Shown one piece after another: positions 23,160-31,710 of a stretch of 35,482 nucleotides of DNA (within the stretch, counting starts at the first letter, position 1; the number at the start of each line of letters is the position of its first letter). This DNA comes from SHZI01 sp040080965. GTDB lineage: Bacteria; Pseudomonadota; Gammaproteobacteria; Steroidobacterales; GCA-2729495. Position numbers and translations under genes: made by a program. The notes below the pieces were generated by a model. That model was not told where the DNA came from. It made no database searches and saw only the letters and a program-made list of their open reading frames with translations. The stretch covers positions 1 through 35,482 of the forward strand of contig JBEBHH010000036.1 in assembly GCA_040080965.1 (NCBI GenBank). The letters are read 5' to 3'.

Positions 23160-25043
23160 TCAGGGTGACTTGTCGAACGGAGCACACAGCGGCCAGATCT
23201 CGCTCATCTGCCCGGGCTCATCGAGCCAGAACACGGTGAGGATGGGCCGGGCCGGAACCGTCTCGAAGGTCACCTGCAGGACGTCACACGGCTCCAGCTG
23301 GCCGTAGCGGTCGGAGCGCCATCCCAGGAGCGGGTCCAGCGAGCCACGCACGTGGGTCGGAACCCCCTCGGAAACCTCGAACTGGATTGCACGCCCGTTC
23401 GCGAGCCGCAATTCGGCCTGGCGCAGCGGGCTATTGATCGCGTGCACGGAACAGCCGAGATGCCAGTGCAGCGCGACGTTCGCCGCGCCCGATCCCTCGA
23501 AGGAGTCCCAGACGGCCAGAAACCGCCGCTCGCGATAGACGACGCCACGGCGGTGCACCACCCCCCTGGACCGATAGCCATCGTGACTGGCGAGCAGCCA
23601 GGCGCAGTCCGGCTCGAACCGGCTGAGCAGCAAGGCGGTGTTGAACGGCCTTCGCCACATGAACGCCGTCAGCTGCTCGGCCTGGTCTGCAGAATCGACC
23701 GTCACGGTATTGTGGGCCGCGGTGGACCTGAAGTACTCGCGGTACTGCGATCGATCCCCGTACTGGCAGGTACCGGGATCAATCAGGACCTCCGAACCTT
23801 CCCACCGGAACAGCACGGACAGGCTGTCGGCATGGCCGTGGGCGTAGGCGGGTGCCATGCCAAGCGGGTTATGGAGGAATATCAGCCGGTCGCCTTCGCC
23901 GTATCGGACGAGGCTGAGGCCATTGGCGCGCCAGGACACCTGATGCGGGCCTCTGGAACGATCCGCCCAGCTGATCCTCAAGCGGCGCCAGAGTGCAAAG
24001 CCATCGTCCGCGTCACCGACTTTGGGGAGATCTCCCGGCCCCGTGGCGACGGTATTGAGAAACTCCCTGGCCCTTCGCAAAGCGGCGTCAAGCTGCGGCT
24101 CTGCCGCCAGGCCAGCATGAGCCAGCAGCGCCTGTGCCAATCCAAGGAGATCTGTTATGAACAGCAGATACCAGGTGGCCTGCTCGATGCCACCGCCATC
24201 GCTGTCGACCTGTCGATCCGCTTCCCGGCGGAGATGCGCGAGTCCCGACTTCTGCCAGGCCCTTGCGCGCGGATGGCCCTTCAGCAGGGTCCCTGCATAG
24301 AGCAGCCCCACCGCCTCGGCGATGGTGTGATTCCCCGCCGATGAGTACTGCGAGACGCGGCCCTCCACGTGCCGGGCGTGGCAGACGGCCAGCCCCGCCA
24401 CGGCGTTCCGGAACTCATCGGACACCCACTGGTGGACCAGCGCGTACGCGTGGAGCACGGCAACGAGCCGCAACGCCTCTTCCATCGCCGACAGGTAGTT
24501 GACGCCCTCCCCCGGAGGGTTTGCCCTGCTCCACGCGAGCAGGTGGCTCTCGAGGACCCGAAGCGCCTCCGCCCGCCGACCCGCGTCCTTCGCGGCGATG
24601 AGTGCCAGCCCGAACAGGTGCTGCAGCCTGTTCAGCTCCCAGACTATCCGCACGTCCCCCGTGGGATTCCCGGGCCGGTAGTCGATTTTCCGGCCGGGCT
24701 GACGCGGCCAGACCGCGGAGGAAAAGGGATCCGTGTGCCAGAAGTCCGGATCGGAGCCGACAGGGACCCAGGCCCCGAACACCGGCACTTCCCCCCGTAG
24801 AAGGTGCATTTCATCAACATCGCTGTTGGCACACGACGGCTTGAACAGGAGCGAACTTGAGCCGGCCTTCCGGAGAAGCTCCGCGACCATCGCCTGCTCC
24901 GCCAGGAGCGAGCCGGCGGAAGCACGCCCGGGTGTGGTGCCGAGGATGCCCGCCAGGAAGGTCGTGAACCGGTGCGCGAGTTCCGGCACGGACATGACGG
25001 ACATTCGCCGGAACATCCAGGACAGCTTGCCAACAGGCTTCAT
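23160..25043 (-). CDS. Heparinase II/III family polysaccharide lyase, complete copy
   Basis: A 627-aa protein with the two-domain heparinase II/III layout. It has an alpha/alpha-toroid with VWELNRLQHLFGLALIA and AGNHTIAEAVGLLYAG (Asn238-His239), then a beta-sandwich with YAHGHADSLSVLF (HGHAD 402-406), IDPGTCQYG (421-429) and STAAHNTVTVD. These are the positions of the catalytic and metal-site residues in the family. No signal peptide is visible, which is usual for members in polysaccharide synthesis loci. It may remove or edit uronate-containing polymer. It lies 66 bp after the bi-domain oxidoreductase, the same order as the pair 1009-3183 / 1-1012, and is followed by a 109-bp gap before the WecB-type gene. 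Confidence 0.9.
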   Translation of the reverse strand: MKPVGKLSWMFRRMSVMSVPELAHRFTTFLAGILGTTPGRASAGSLLAEQAMVAELLRKAGSSSLLFKPSCANSDVDEMHLLRGEVPVFGAWVPVGSDPDFWHTDPFSSAVWPRQPGRKIDYRPGNPTGDVRIVWELNRLQHLFGLALIAAKDAGRRAEALRVLESHLLAWSRANPPGEGVNYLSAMEEALRLVAVLHAYALVHQWVSDEFRNAVAGLAVCHARHVEGRVSQYSSAGNHTIAEAVGLLYAGTLLKGHPRARAWQKSGLAHLRREADRQVDSDGGGIEQATWYLLFITDLLGLAQALLAHAGLAAEPQLDAALRRAREFLNTVATGPGDLPKVGDADDGFALWRRLRISWADRSRGPHQVSWRANGLSLVRYGEGDRLIFLHNPLGMAPAYAHGHADSLSVLFRWEGSEVLIDPGTCQYGDRSQYREYFRSTAAHNTVTVDSADQAEQLTAFMWRRPFNTALLLSRFEPDCAWLLASHDGYRSRGVVHRRGVVYRERRFLAVWDSFEGSGAANVALHWHLGCSVHAINSPLRQAELRLANGRAIQFEVSEGVPTHVRGSLDPLLGWRSDRYGQLEPCDVLQVTFETVPARPILTVFWLDEPGQMSEIWPLCAPFDKSP

Positions 25044-25109
25044 CGCTGCAAGTGCCGTGATGGGGACAAAGGCAGGTTCGGGTGGCGGCGACCTGGCCGA
25101 TCAGCCACT

Positions 25110-27263
25110 CTAGCCGGGTAGCGCCATGACGGCGTTGTCACGAAGCGCCCGCATCACCAGGAAGGAGGTGGCCGTGACGGCGTCGATCTCGGCGAAGGAA
25201 ATGGGACTTTCCCCGCCCTCGCGGACAGCCGAGATGAACTGGCTGACCATTTCGCCCTGCCCCTTGTCCTGGCTGAACAGCTTCTTCTTCCTGACACCGC
25301 GCGGGCCAACCATCACGAGTTCCCGGTAATCCAGGACGGTTGCCGACTGGCCATCCTTGAAGACCTCAAGGTACTCCTTTGGCATCTTCTTCGGCCCGTT
25401 GGCGAAGTAGCAGATGGTGCCAATGGCGCCGTTGCGAAAGTGCAGGTTGATGGTCACCGTGTCGGCCAATGCCTCCGAGCCAGCCATGGAGAATGCCTGC
25501 ACCCGGTCCGGCGTCGAACCGGTGAGGTAAACCATCGTGTCGATGAAGTGGCAGACTTCGCCGATGATCCGGCCGCCGCCGAGCCTCGGATCCTGGATCC
25601 AGCTGTCGGCCGGGATGGCGCCGGCATTCACCCGGTACATCAGCGACATGGGACCGGTCCCGAGCTGCGCCCTGATCTCGCGGATCAGCGGCGAGAACCG
25701 GCGGTTGAAGCCGACCATCACCAGGGCACTGGTTGAGCTGGCGCTGGTGCGTATGCGCGCCAGCTCGCCCTCATCGAGGGCGAGAGGCTTCTCCACGAAC
25801 ACGTTCTTGCCCGCGTCCAGGGCAGCACAGACGTAGCCAGCATGACTGTCGTGGCGGGTGGCGATAACGACGGCCGTCGTGGCGTCGTCGCCCAGGATGT
25901 CGGCCACAGCAGAGCCGCAGAATGCGAAGCCAAAACGCTCCGCCACGGAACGCGCGCTCGCACCCTTGCTGGTCATCACCCCCCGTCGGGAAAGCCACCC
26001 GGCGTCCGGCAGGTTGGGTAACAGGTGGCTCATCGCATAACTGCCTGCCCCGATGAAACTGATGCCCAGCCTGCCGTCGCCCGCGGATGACGGCCTCCCG
26101 GGGGCAACCGGAATGGGAGCCGATGACACCTCCCGCGTGGAGTCATACTCAATAAGAATGCCGAGATAGGGCTCTGTCTTGCCGAGGATCAGGTCGTAGG
26201 CCTGCGCAGCCCCTTCCAGCGGATACCGGTGGGATGTCAGGTAATCCAGGTCGATGCGCCCGCTGGCGATGAGTTCCTGGAACGCCTGCATGTTCCTGTT
26301 CTCGGTCCAGCGGACAAAGCCGGCCGGATAGTCCCGGCCCTGCTCCTCGTAGACCGGGTCGTACCGTCCGGGCCCGTAGGAGCAGGACATCTTGAGGACC
26401 AGCTCCTTGCGGTAATAGTCAGGTTCCCTGTCAAAGCCGGTCGGGACGAGGCCGACAACGATCACCGTTCCCTTCTTGCGCAGCAGCCTGCCCGCAAGAT
26501 TGACCGGATCGAGGCTGTCGGTGGCGGCCGTGATGATCACGGCGTCGGCGCCGATGCCGCCCGTAAGCCTGGAGACTTCGGCTTCCGCTCCCGGCGACCC
26601 GATCTCCAGCGTCAGCTCGGCGAACTGCCGGCGCGCCAGGTCATTCGCGGAGGAACTGATGTCGGCTCCAACCACGCGAACGCCGCTGGCCCGGAGGATG
26701 AGCCCCGTGAGCTGACCCAGGAGACCCAGCCCGATGACCACGCAGGTCTCGCCGATGCGCAGGTCGGCCTGGCGAACGCCCTGCATGGCGATGGCCCCGA
26801 GCGCGTTGTAGGCGGCCCGGGACAGGTCGGCATCCGGAGCCAGGCGCACGCACAGGTTCCTTGGCACACTGACCACCTCGGCGTGGCTGGCGTAGCCCAC
26901 CCCGGCGCAGGCAACCCGGTCACCCACGGCCAGGTCCCGAACGTCGCCGCCCACCGCAATCACTACCCCGGCGGAGCTATAGCCAAGGGGCGAATAGGAC
27001 TCCAGCTTCTTCTGCACGGCGCGATACGCCTGAACAGGCCCCTGCTGGGCAATCACCTCGAGGACCTGGCGCACCTGCTGCGGGCGCTCCTGGGCCTTGC
27101 CGAGCAAGCTCTTCCTGGCGGCCGCGACGGTGCTGCCCTCGGTACCGGGACTGATGAGGGAAAAGTGATTCCGCACGAGGACCGCGCCCGCATCCAGCAT
27201 TGGTTGCGGAACATCGATCACGCTCATTTCGCCATCCCGAAGGCGCTGTGCCAGCTGCTTCAT
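25110..27263 (-). CDS. Bi-domain oxidoreductase (MDR dehydrogenase + Gfo/Idh/MocA), copy 2
   Basis: The 717-aa paralogue of the gene at 1009-3183, colinear with it over its whole length. It has an MDR-like half with GYSSAGV (94-100) in place of the zinc-binding GHE segment, GLGLLG (178-183), SCSYGPGRYDPVYEEQG and FVRWTENRNM. The Gfo/Idh/MocA half has GAGSYA (405-410), EKPLAL and GGGRIIGEVCHFIDTMVYL. The linker between EY (372-373) and GAG (405) is about 32 residues and carries no REP repeat, against about 43 in copy 1. It probably makes a nucleotide-sugar intermediate. ATG 27263 follows the amidotransferase stop by 7 bp, so the two are probably co-translated. Confidence 0.9.
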   Translation of the reverse strand: MKQLAQRLRDGEMSVIDVPQPMLDAGAVLVRNHFSLISPGTEGSTVAAARKSLLGKAQERPQQVRQVLEVIAQQGPVQAYRAVQKKLESYSPLGYSSAGVVIAVGGDVRDLAVGDRVACAGVGYASHAEVVSVPRNLCVRLAPDADLSRAAYNALGAIAMQGVRQADLRIGETCVVIGLGLLGQLTGLILRASGVRVVGADISSSANDLARRQFAELTLEIGSPGAEAEVSRLTGGIGADAVIITAATDSLDPVNLAGRLLRKKGTVIVVGLVPTGFDREPDYYRKELVLKMSCSYGPGRYDPVYEEQGRDYPAGFVRWTENRNMQAFQELIASGRIDLDYLTSHRYPLEGAAQAYDLILGKTEPYLGILIEYDSTREVSSAPIPVAPGRPSSAGDGRLGISFIGAGSYAMSHLLPNLPDAGWLSRRGVMTSKGASARSVAERFGFAFCGSAVADILGDDATTAVVIATRHDSHAGYVCAALDAGKNVFVEKPLALDEGELARIRTSASSTSALVMVGFNRRFSPLIREIRAQLGTGPMSLMYRVNAGAIPADSWIQDPRLGGGRIIGEVCHFIDTMVYLTGSTPDRVQAFSMAGSEALADTVTINLHFRNGAIGTICYFANGPKKMPKEYLEVFKDGQSATVLDYRELVMVGPRGVRKKKLFSQDKGQGEMVSQFISAVREGGESPISFAEIDAVTATSFLVMRALRDNAVMALPG

Positions 27264-27270
27264 AGTCGTC

Positions 27271-29127
27271 CTACGCGAAGAATCGCTTGTACCATTCCTG
27301 AAAGCTGAGAAGAGCGTAAATCAACGAGGAGTTGTCCTCGAGGCCGAGCACATGGCGGTCAACGATGCCGCGCACGGCGTCAACGCTGATCGGTGCCGCA
27401 CCACTCAGGACGTCGAAATCCAGAAGGGCCAGGGCCGTCTCCCGGGACCCAAAGATACTTCGAATCGGCATCGCAAAGCCGGCCTTCCTGCGGTCGATGA
27501 CATAGTCGGGGACGATTCCGCGATACGCATCCTTCAGGATCCGCTTGCCCTTGCCAAAGCGGCCGAGCTTGAAGGTGCGCGGCAGGGAGTATGCGAGATT
27601 GACCACCCGATGATCCAGGAACGGGACGCGCACCTCCACCGAGTTCGCCATCGACATCCGATCCGTGTAGGCAAGGTTTTTCTGCAGGAAGTTATCGAAC
27701 TCGAACTTCTTGAAGGCCTCGAAGGGGTCGCCGCCTGGCGGAAAATACGAGCCCAGGAAATCCGCAATGGACTCCCGGTCCCCCGCAACGAGGGACATCG
27801 AGGTCTCGTAGTCGCCCACGAGGCTGAAGATGCCGCTGCGATATGAGTATTGGTGATACTTGCCGAGGCGATAAATGTAGCGCCGGGCGCTCTTGAACTG
27901 GCCCTTCCCCTGGGCAAGGTTGCTCAGCAGTGACAACGCCGCCCCGTTCCCCGGAATGCGGCCCGCGTAACTGTCGAGAAGAGTCAGTACGTGGCCCGCG
28001 TACCCAAGGAACAGTTCGTCGGCGCCCATGCCGCTCAGGAATACGCGCGCGCCTTTCGCTGCGCCCCTGGTAATCAGGAACGTGGGGATCTGCGCCGAGT
28101 CCGCGATGAGGTCGTCGCAGTACCAGGCCGTCGTCCCGATCTGGTCCAGCGTCGCCTCCTCCGCCCCGATATCGACAGCCTGCAGGTCGAGTCCCCACTG
28201 GCTGGCAAGCCTGCGGGCATAGGTGTAATCCGAGGTCGTACCCTCCTGGGCAACGTCGCCGGAGCTCTGCCGGGCGCAGTAGTGGGAGATCTGCGGATTG
28301 TCGCGGACAATCGACGCGACAATTGACGAATCCAGGCCGCCCGAGAGGAAGTTTCCAACGGGCACATCCGCAATCAGTCGTGACCGGGTGGCTTCTTCAA
28401 CCAGCGCGCGAACCAGCTTTCCGGCATCGTCGTAGGTCAGGGCACGATCGACCTCGGTATCTGGCTCCCAGTAGCGACTGATCGCGCTAGCGCCCGTGAC
28501 GAGGTCGTACTCAAGGTAGTGCCCGGGTGGAAGTCTGGTGACGCCCCGGAACAACGTCTGGTCACCGGGGACATACTTGAACACGAAGTAGGACTGGAGG
28601 TTCTCCGTCGCGAGAACCGGGACCACGCCTGCGGCGAGTAGCGACTTGATCTCCGACCCGAACACAAGCTCGCCGCGGTCTCGCCACAGGTAGAGCGGCT
28701 TGACTCCAACCCTGTCCCTGACGAGCACAACCTTCCGCCGGATCGAATCGACAAGGGCAAAGGCGAAGTCCCCCTGCAGGTGCTCAAGGCACTCCATGCC
28801 CATCAGTTCATACAGGCCCAGGAGCACCTCCGTATCGGATGCCGAACTGAAGGTCCTGCCGGCCAGGTAGCGGGCGCGCAATTCCTGAAAGTTGTAGATC
28901 TCGCCGTTGAACACTATGGCGATGCCACCATTCTCACTGAACATCGGCTGCGAGCCAGCCGCGCTCAGGTCGATGATGCTCAGTCTCGCGTGACCCAGGA
29001 ATACCTGGTGCCCGTGGCTTTCGGCGCGATACGTACCATTGGAATCCGGTCCGCGATGGCCGAGCGAACGGACCATGGCGGCGCCGTCACGGCGCGCCTC
29101 GGATACGTATCCGGCTATGCCGCACAC
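27271..29127 (-). CDS. asnB: Asparagine synthase-like glutamine amidotransferase, third copy
   Basis: The usual ATG (29148) would place seven residues before the nucleophile. GTG at 29127 is followed at once by TGC, giving Met1-Cys2-Gly-Ile-Ala-Gly, as required for class II amidotransferases, so GTG 29127 is the likely start (618 aa). The PP-loop SGGLDSS is at 262-268 and the synthetase domain has GMGADELFLGY. It diverges from both other AsnB-type proteins in the window. Context with a bi-domain oxidoreductase, heparinase and exosortase fits the exosortase-associated amidotransferases, thought to amidate a sugar of the polymer. It follows the GT4 gene by 30 bp. Confidence 0.88.
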   Translation of the reverse strand: MCGIAGYVSEARRDGAAMVRSLGHRGPDSNGTYRAESHGHQVFLGHARLSIIDLSAAGSQPMFSENGGIAIVFNGEIYNFQELRARYLAGRTFSSASDTEVLLGLYELMGMECLEHLQGDFAFALVDSIRRKVVLVRDRVGVKPLYLWRDRGELVFGSEIKSLLAAGVVPVLATENLQSYFVFKYVPGDQTLFRGVTRLPPGHYLEYDLVTGASAISRYWEPDTEVDRALTYDDAGKLVRALVEEATRSRLIADVPVGNFLSGGLDSSIVASIVRDNPQISHYCARQSSGDVAQEGTTSDYTYARRLASQWGLDLQAVDIGAEEATLDQIGTTAWYCDDLIADSAQIPTFLITRGAAKGARVFLSGMGADELFLGYAGHVLTLLDSYAGRIPGNGAALSLLSNLAQGKGQFKSARRYIYRLGKYHQYSYRSGIFSLVGDYETSMSLVAGDRESIADFLGSYFPPGGDPFEAFKKFEFDNFLQKNLAYTDRMSMANSVEVRVPFLDHRVVNLAYSLPRTFKLGRFGKGKRILKDAYRGIVPDYVIDRRKAGFAMPIRSIFGSRETALALLDFDVLSGAAPISVDAVRGIVDRHVLGLEDNSSLIYALLSFQEWYKRFFA

Positions 29128-29157
29128 TGTCGTTCCACTCTCATGCAACCACGACTG

Positions 29158-30270
29158 TCAGGAAGCAACGGGAAGTCCGTACTTCTGGTATGTCTGCTCC
29201 AGGACCCGACCCACTTCTTCGAGGCTATAGGTAGCCGATATACGGCTCCGCGCGGCATCAGCAATCCGACGCCGGAGATTCTCGTCCCTCAGGAGGCGCG
29301 CAAGCTCGCGCGCAATCCCGGAGACATCCCCCGGGGCAACCAGGACGCCGGACTGGCCATCCTTCACCAGACTCGGTATCCCCCCGACGGGCGTCGTTAG
29401 CACCGGAATACCGCTCGCCATGGCCTCGAGTAGCACATTTGGCAGGCCCTCCGTGTAGCTGGGCAGGACGAGCACATCACTATTCCGATAGAGGGCGAGC
29501 TTTGCATCACCGGACACCCAGCCTGCAACCTCGCTAACAGACTCAAGGCCGCGCTCACGGAGCATTTCCTTGAGGCGATTCACCTCCTTGTTGCCGGCAA
29601 AAACGAACCGCGCGCCAGGCACAGCAGCAATGACACTTGGCATCGCCTCCACGAGGTCGTAAACGCCCTTCTCCTTGACGATCCACCCCATGAACAAGAC
29701 AACGAGGCCTCCGCTGGCCGGGATCGACGCCTTAAGGTCTCGAAATCGCATGACATCAACTGGATTCGGAATGACCACGGTCTTTGCGCCTGGGGAGAAC
29801 GGCAGGACTGCGGCGCGGATCTCGTCGCTTAACACGATTACCTGATCGGACAGATTGATGGCCGTCCTGACAATCCATCGCCCGACGAGTCCGCTGCCTG
29901 AGTAAAACGCCGCGAAGGCAGCCGGGTGGACGTGGAGCACCACCGGCCGCCATGCGACTTTGGCGAGAAGCAGGTAAGCCATGCTCCGGTAAAAGCCCCG
30001 GTAAGCGGACGTATGAATTGATACCACCCGCGGGGAATGGAGAATCAGCCACGGAAGAAACCCCGCAAACTGTCGCAACTGGTAGAGCATGTCCGAGAAT
30101 CGCGACGCATGCTCTGCAGATACCGGATAGACGGAGCAGGCAAAGGCATCCCAGAAGGACATCTTGATGTAGTTCCTGAAGACCATCGCAATGCCACCCT
30201 CACTGCCAGGATCCGGACCCACGAAAGCCACGCCACATTTCCCACGGGGCCTGGAGATCTCTCTAAACAT
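29158..30270 (-). CDS. GT4-family glycosyltransferase
   Basis: A 370-aa GT-B glycosyltransferase. The N-domain has CGVAFVGPDPGSEGGIAMVFRNY (Gly-rich loop) and LHVHPAAFAAFYSG. The C-domain has VVLFMGWIVKEKGVYDLVEA (catalytic Lys near 199-201), SGDAKLALYRNSDVLVLPSY and the E-x7-E signature EGLPNVLLE (274-282), ending in the usual crossover helix. It is the first gene of the leftward block running to 14985. Its upstream neighbour is the divergent acyltransferase across a 311-bp gap. Donor sugar unknown. Confidence 0.9.
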   Translation of the reverse strand: MFREISRPRGKCGVAFVGPDPGSEGGIAMVFRNYIKMSFWDAFACSVYPVSAEHASRFSDMLYQLRQFAGFLPWLILHSPRVVSIHTSAYRGFYRSMAYLLLAKVAWRPVVLHVHPAAFAAFYSGSGLVGRWIVRTAINLSDQVIVLSDEIRAAVLPFSPGAKTVVIPNPVDVMRFRDLKASIPASGGLVVLFMGWIVKEKGVYDLVEAMPSVIAAVPGARFVFAGNKEVNRLKEMLRERGLESVSEVAGWVSGDAKLALYRNSDVLVLPSYTEGLPNVLLEAMASGIPVLTTPVGGIPSLVKDGQSGVLVAPGDVSGIARELARLLRDENLRRRIADAARSRISATYSLEEVGRVLEQTYQKYGLPVAS

Positions 30271-30581
30271 GACGACGGGCCCGGAACTCGTTCTTTTCGT
30301 TGGATCCGAAGCGTGACAAACAGGAAGGACGGCACAGTACTGGCGCCTGTATCCTCGTTAAATTATCCAGCATCACCAAGGGAAGAAGCGTGACCTGGCT
30401 CATGTGCCCATCATCCCGGGTGCTGCCTGCAGATACCTCGCCGGGGTTCCTCTGGCTGGCAATGACATGCCAGAATCCAGCAGCAGATTGACGGCCCTTT
30501 AAGTGTCTCCGCATGAGACTGACTCCGATGGATGCCCTCGCTTTATGGTAAGTCATTCCGCCACTCGCCATTGCAGGACGG
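30271..30581. other. Divergent intergenic region, probable promoters, no gene recognised
   Basis: This 311-bp gap lies between a leftward glycosyltransferase and a rightward acyltransferase. Weak sigma70-like elements are present: GATAAT on the minus strand at 30367-30362, without a clear -35, and TTGACG on the plus strand at 30488-30493, without a good -10. Short frames on both strands show no protein-like composition or good ribosome-binding sites. It presumably holds the promoter of the 30270-14985 block and that of the acyltransferase. Confidence 0.4.
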
Positions 30582-31673
30582 ATGCCCGTGGCTGATCTGG
30601 GCTGCACCAGCCAGATGGACTACTTTCGGAGCAACAATTTTGACCTGATACGTCTCGTTGCAGCCGCGCAGGTCATGCTGTTCCACGCGATCTTCTATTT
30701 CGATGTTCCTGTGCCGACCCTCAACACGATCATCTCGTATGCCCCGGGCGTCCCGGCATTCTTCTTCGTTAGTGGATTTCTCATATCGGCGTCCTGGGAG
30801 AGAAACTCGGATCTCCGCACATTCGCCGTCAACAGGATTCTTCGGATATTTCCGGGGCTTTGGGCCGTCCTGGGGTTTTCCCTCATCACACTTTTCGCGT
30901 TCTACGACCGGTCCTTGCTGGCGGCGAACTGGACGACTCTTGTTCTTTGGAGCATTGGCCAGGCAACAATCCTCCAGGACTGGATCCCCGACTTCACGCG
31001 CGGATATGGCGTTGGGGGAGTCAACGGCAGCCTGTGGACGATTCCTGTGGAGCTGTCGTTCTACGTAGCAGTTCCGCTGCTTTACTGGCTGTTCACTCGC
31101 GTCCGGCGCGTTGATGCAGTGCTGATCGCTGCCCTGGTTGCGTCCTTCGGCCTGCAGTACTGGACGTACACTTATCGCGCCGAGCTCCCCGAGCTTGCCT
31201 TCAAGCTGATCCTGAAGTCGCCGCTGCCATGGTTCGGAATGTTCTGCGCCGGCATTCTCGGTCAGCGGCACCTGCGAACGATTATGGGCGCAGTGCAAGG
31301 CCGCTTTATGCTCTTTCTGGGCGCGTATGTCGTCGCAGCCAGCCTTGCTCACTACTTTCCCGTCTACCCCCTCCTCCAGGGCAATGCGAACTCCATGGGG
31401 GTAATCAACTACCTTGCCATGTGCGGCCTGATACTTTCGGCCGCCTATACAGCGCCATCCCTCGCTGAGCGGGTGTTGAAGCGAAACGACATCTCATACG
31501 GCGTGTACATATTCCACATTCCCGTCATCAATGTTTTTGTCGAGAAGGGAATGAGCGGCTGGGGGGCATTTTTCCCGGCCGTGCTGATAACAATCTTCCT
31601 GGCCGGACTGTCATGGACCTATGTCGAGCGGCCCTCACTGGGGCTTCGGCGCTGGGCCCTCTATCGCCGGTAA
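30582..31673 (+). CDS. Acyltransferase 3 family membrane protein
   Basis: A 363-aa integral-membrane acyltransferase with the family's start RSNNFDLIRLVAAAQVMLFHAIFYF. The catalytic-type His is in LFHA, with Arg in NRILRIFPGLW, and NGSLWTIPVELSFYVAVPLLYW is another conserved stretch. About ten hydrophobic helices follow, with the terminal TYVERPSL motif. These proteins O-acetylate (or otherwise acylate) sugars of surface polysaccharides. ATG 30582 has an AGGA just 3 nt upstream, which is close; ATG 30615, where homology begins, is an alternative without a visible ribosome-binding site. It is the only plus-strand gene on this side and converges with the hydrolase gene across 37 bp. Confidence 0.88.
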   Translation: MPVADLGCTSQMDYFRSNNFDLIRLVAAAQVMLFHAIFYFDVPVPTLNTIISYAPGVPAFFFVSGFLISASWERNSDLRTFAVNRILRIFPGLWAVLGFSLITLFAFYDRSLLAANWTTLVLWSIGQATILQDWIPDFTRGYGVGGVNGSLWTIPVELSFYVAVPLLYWLFTRVRRVDAVLIAALVASFGLQYWTYTYRAELPELAFKLILKSPLPWFGMFCAGILGQRHLRTIMGAVQGRFMLFLGAYVVAASLAHYFPVYPLLQGNANSMGVINYLAMCGLILSAAYTAPSLAERVLKRNDISYGVYIFHIPVINVFVEKGMSGWGAFFPAVLITIFLAGLSWTYVERPSLGLRRWALYRR

Positions 31674-31710
31674 GCCGGTTAACGGCAATGCCGTCGGGAA
31701 AACTGAGCAC

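Noticed and set aside
26377..26390. GTAGGAGCAGG match in the second bi-domain oxidoreductase
   Set aside because: It encodes the conserved SCSYGPGRY segment shared with the paralogue and has no adjacent stem; a codon coincidence.
30263..30607. Short frames on both strands in the 30271-30581 gap
   Set aside because: No good ribosome-binding site, no recognisable motif, and they overlap the starts of flanking genes.
31682..31694. Small hairpin ACGGC-AAT-GCCGT between the convergent acyltransferase and hydrolase genes, as a terminator
   Set aside because: Only a 5-bp stem with no T-run on either side.
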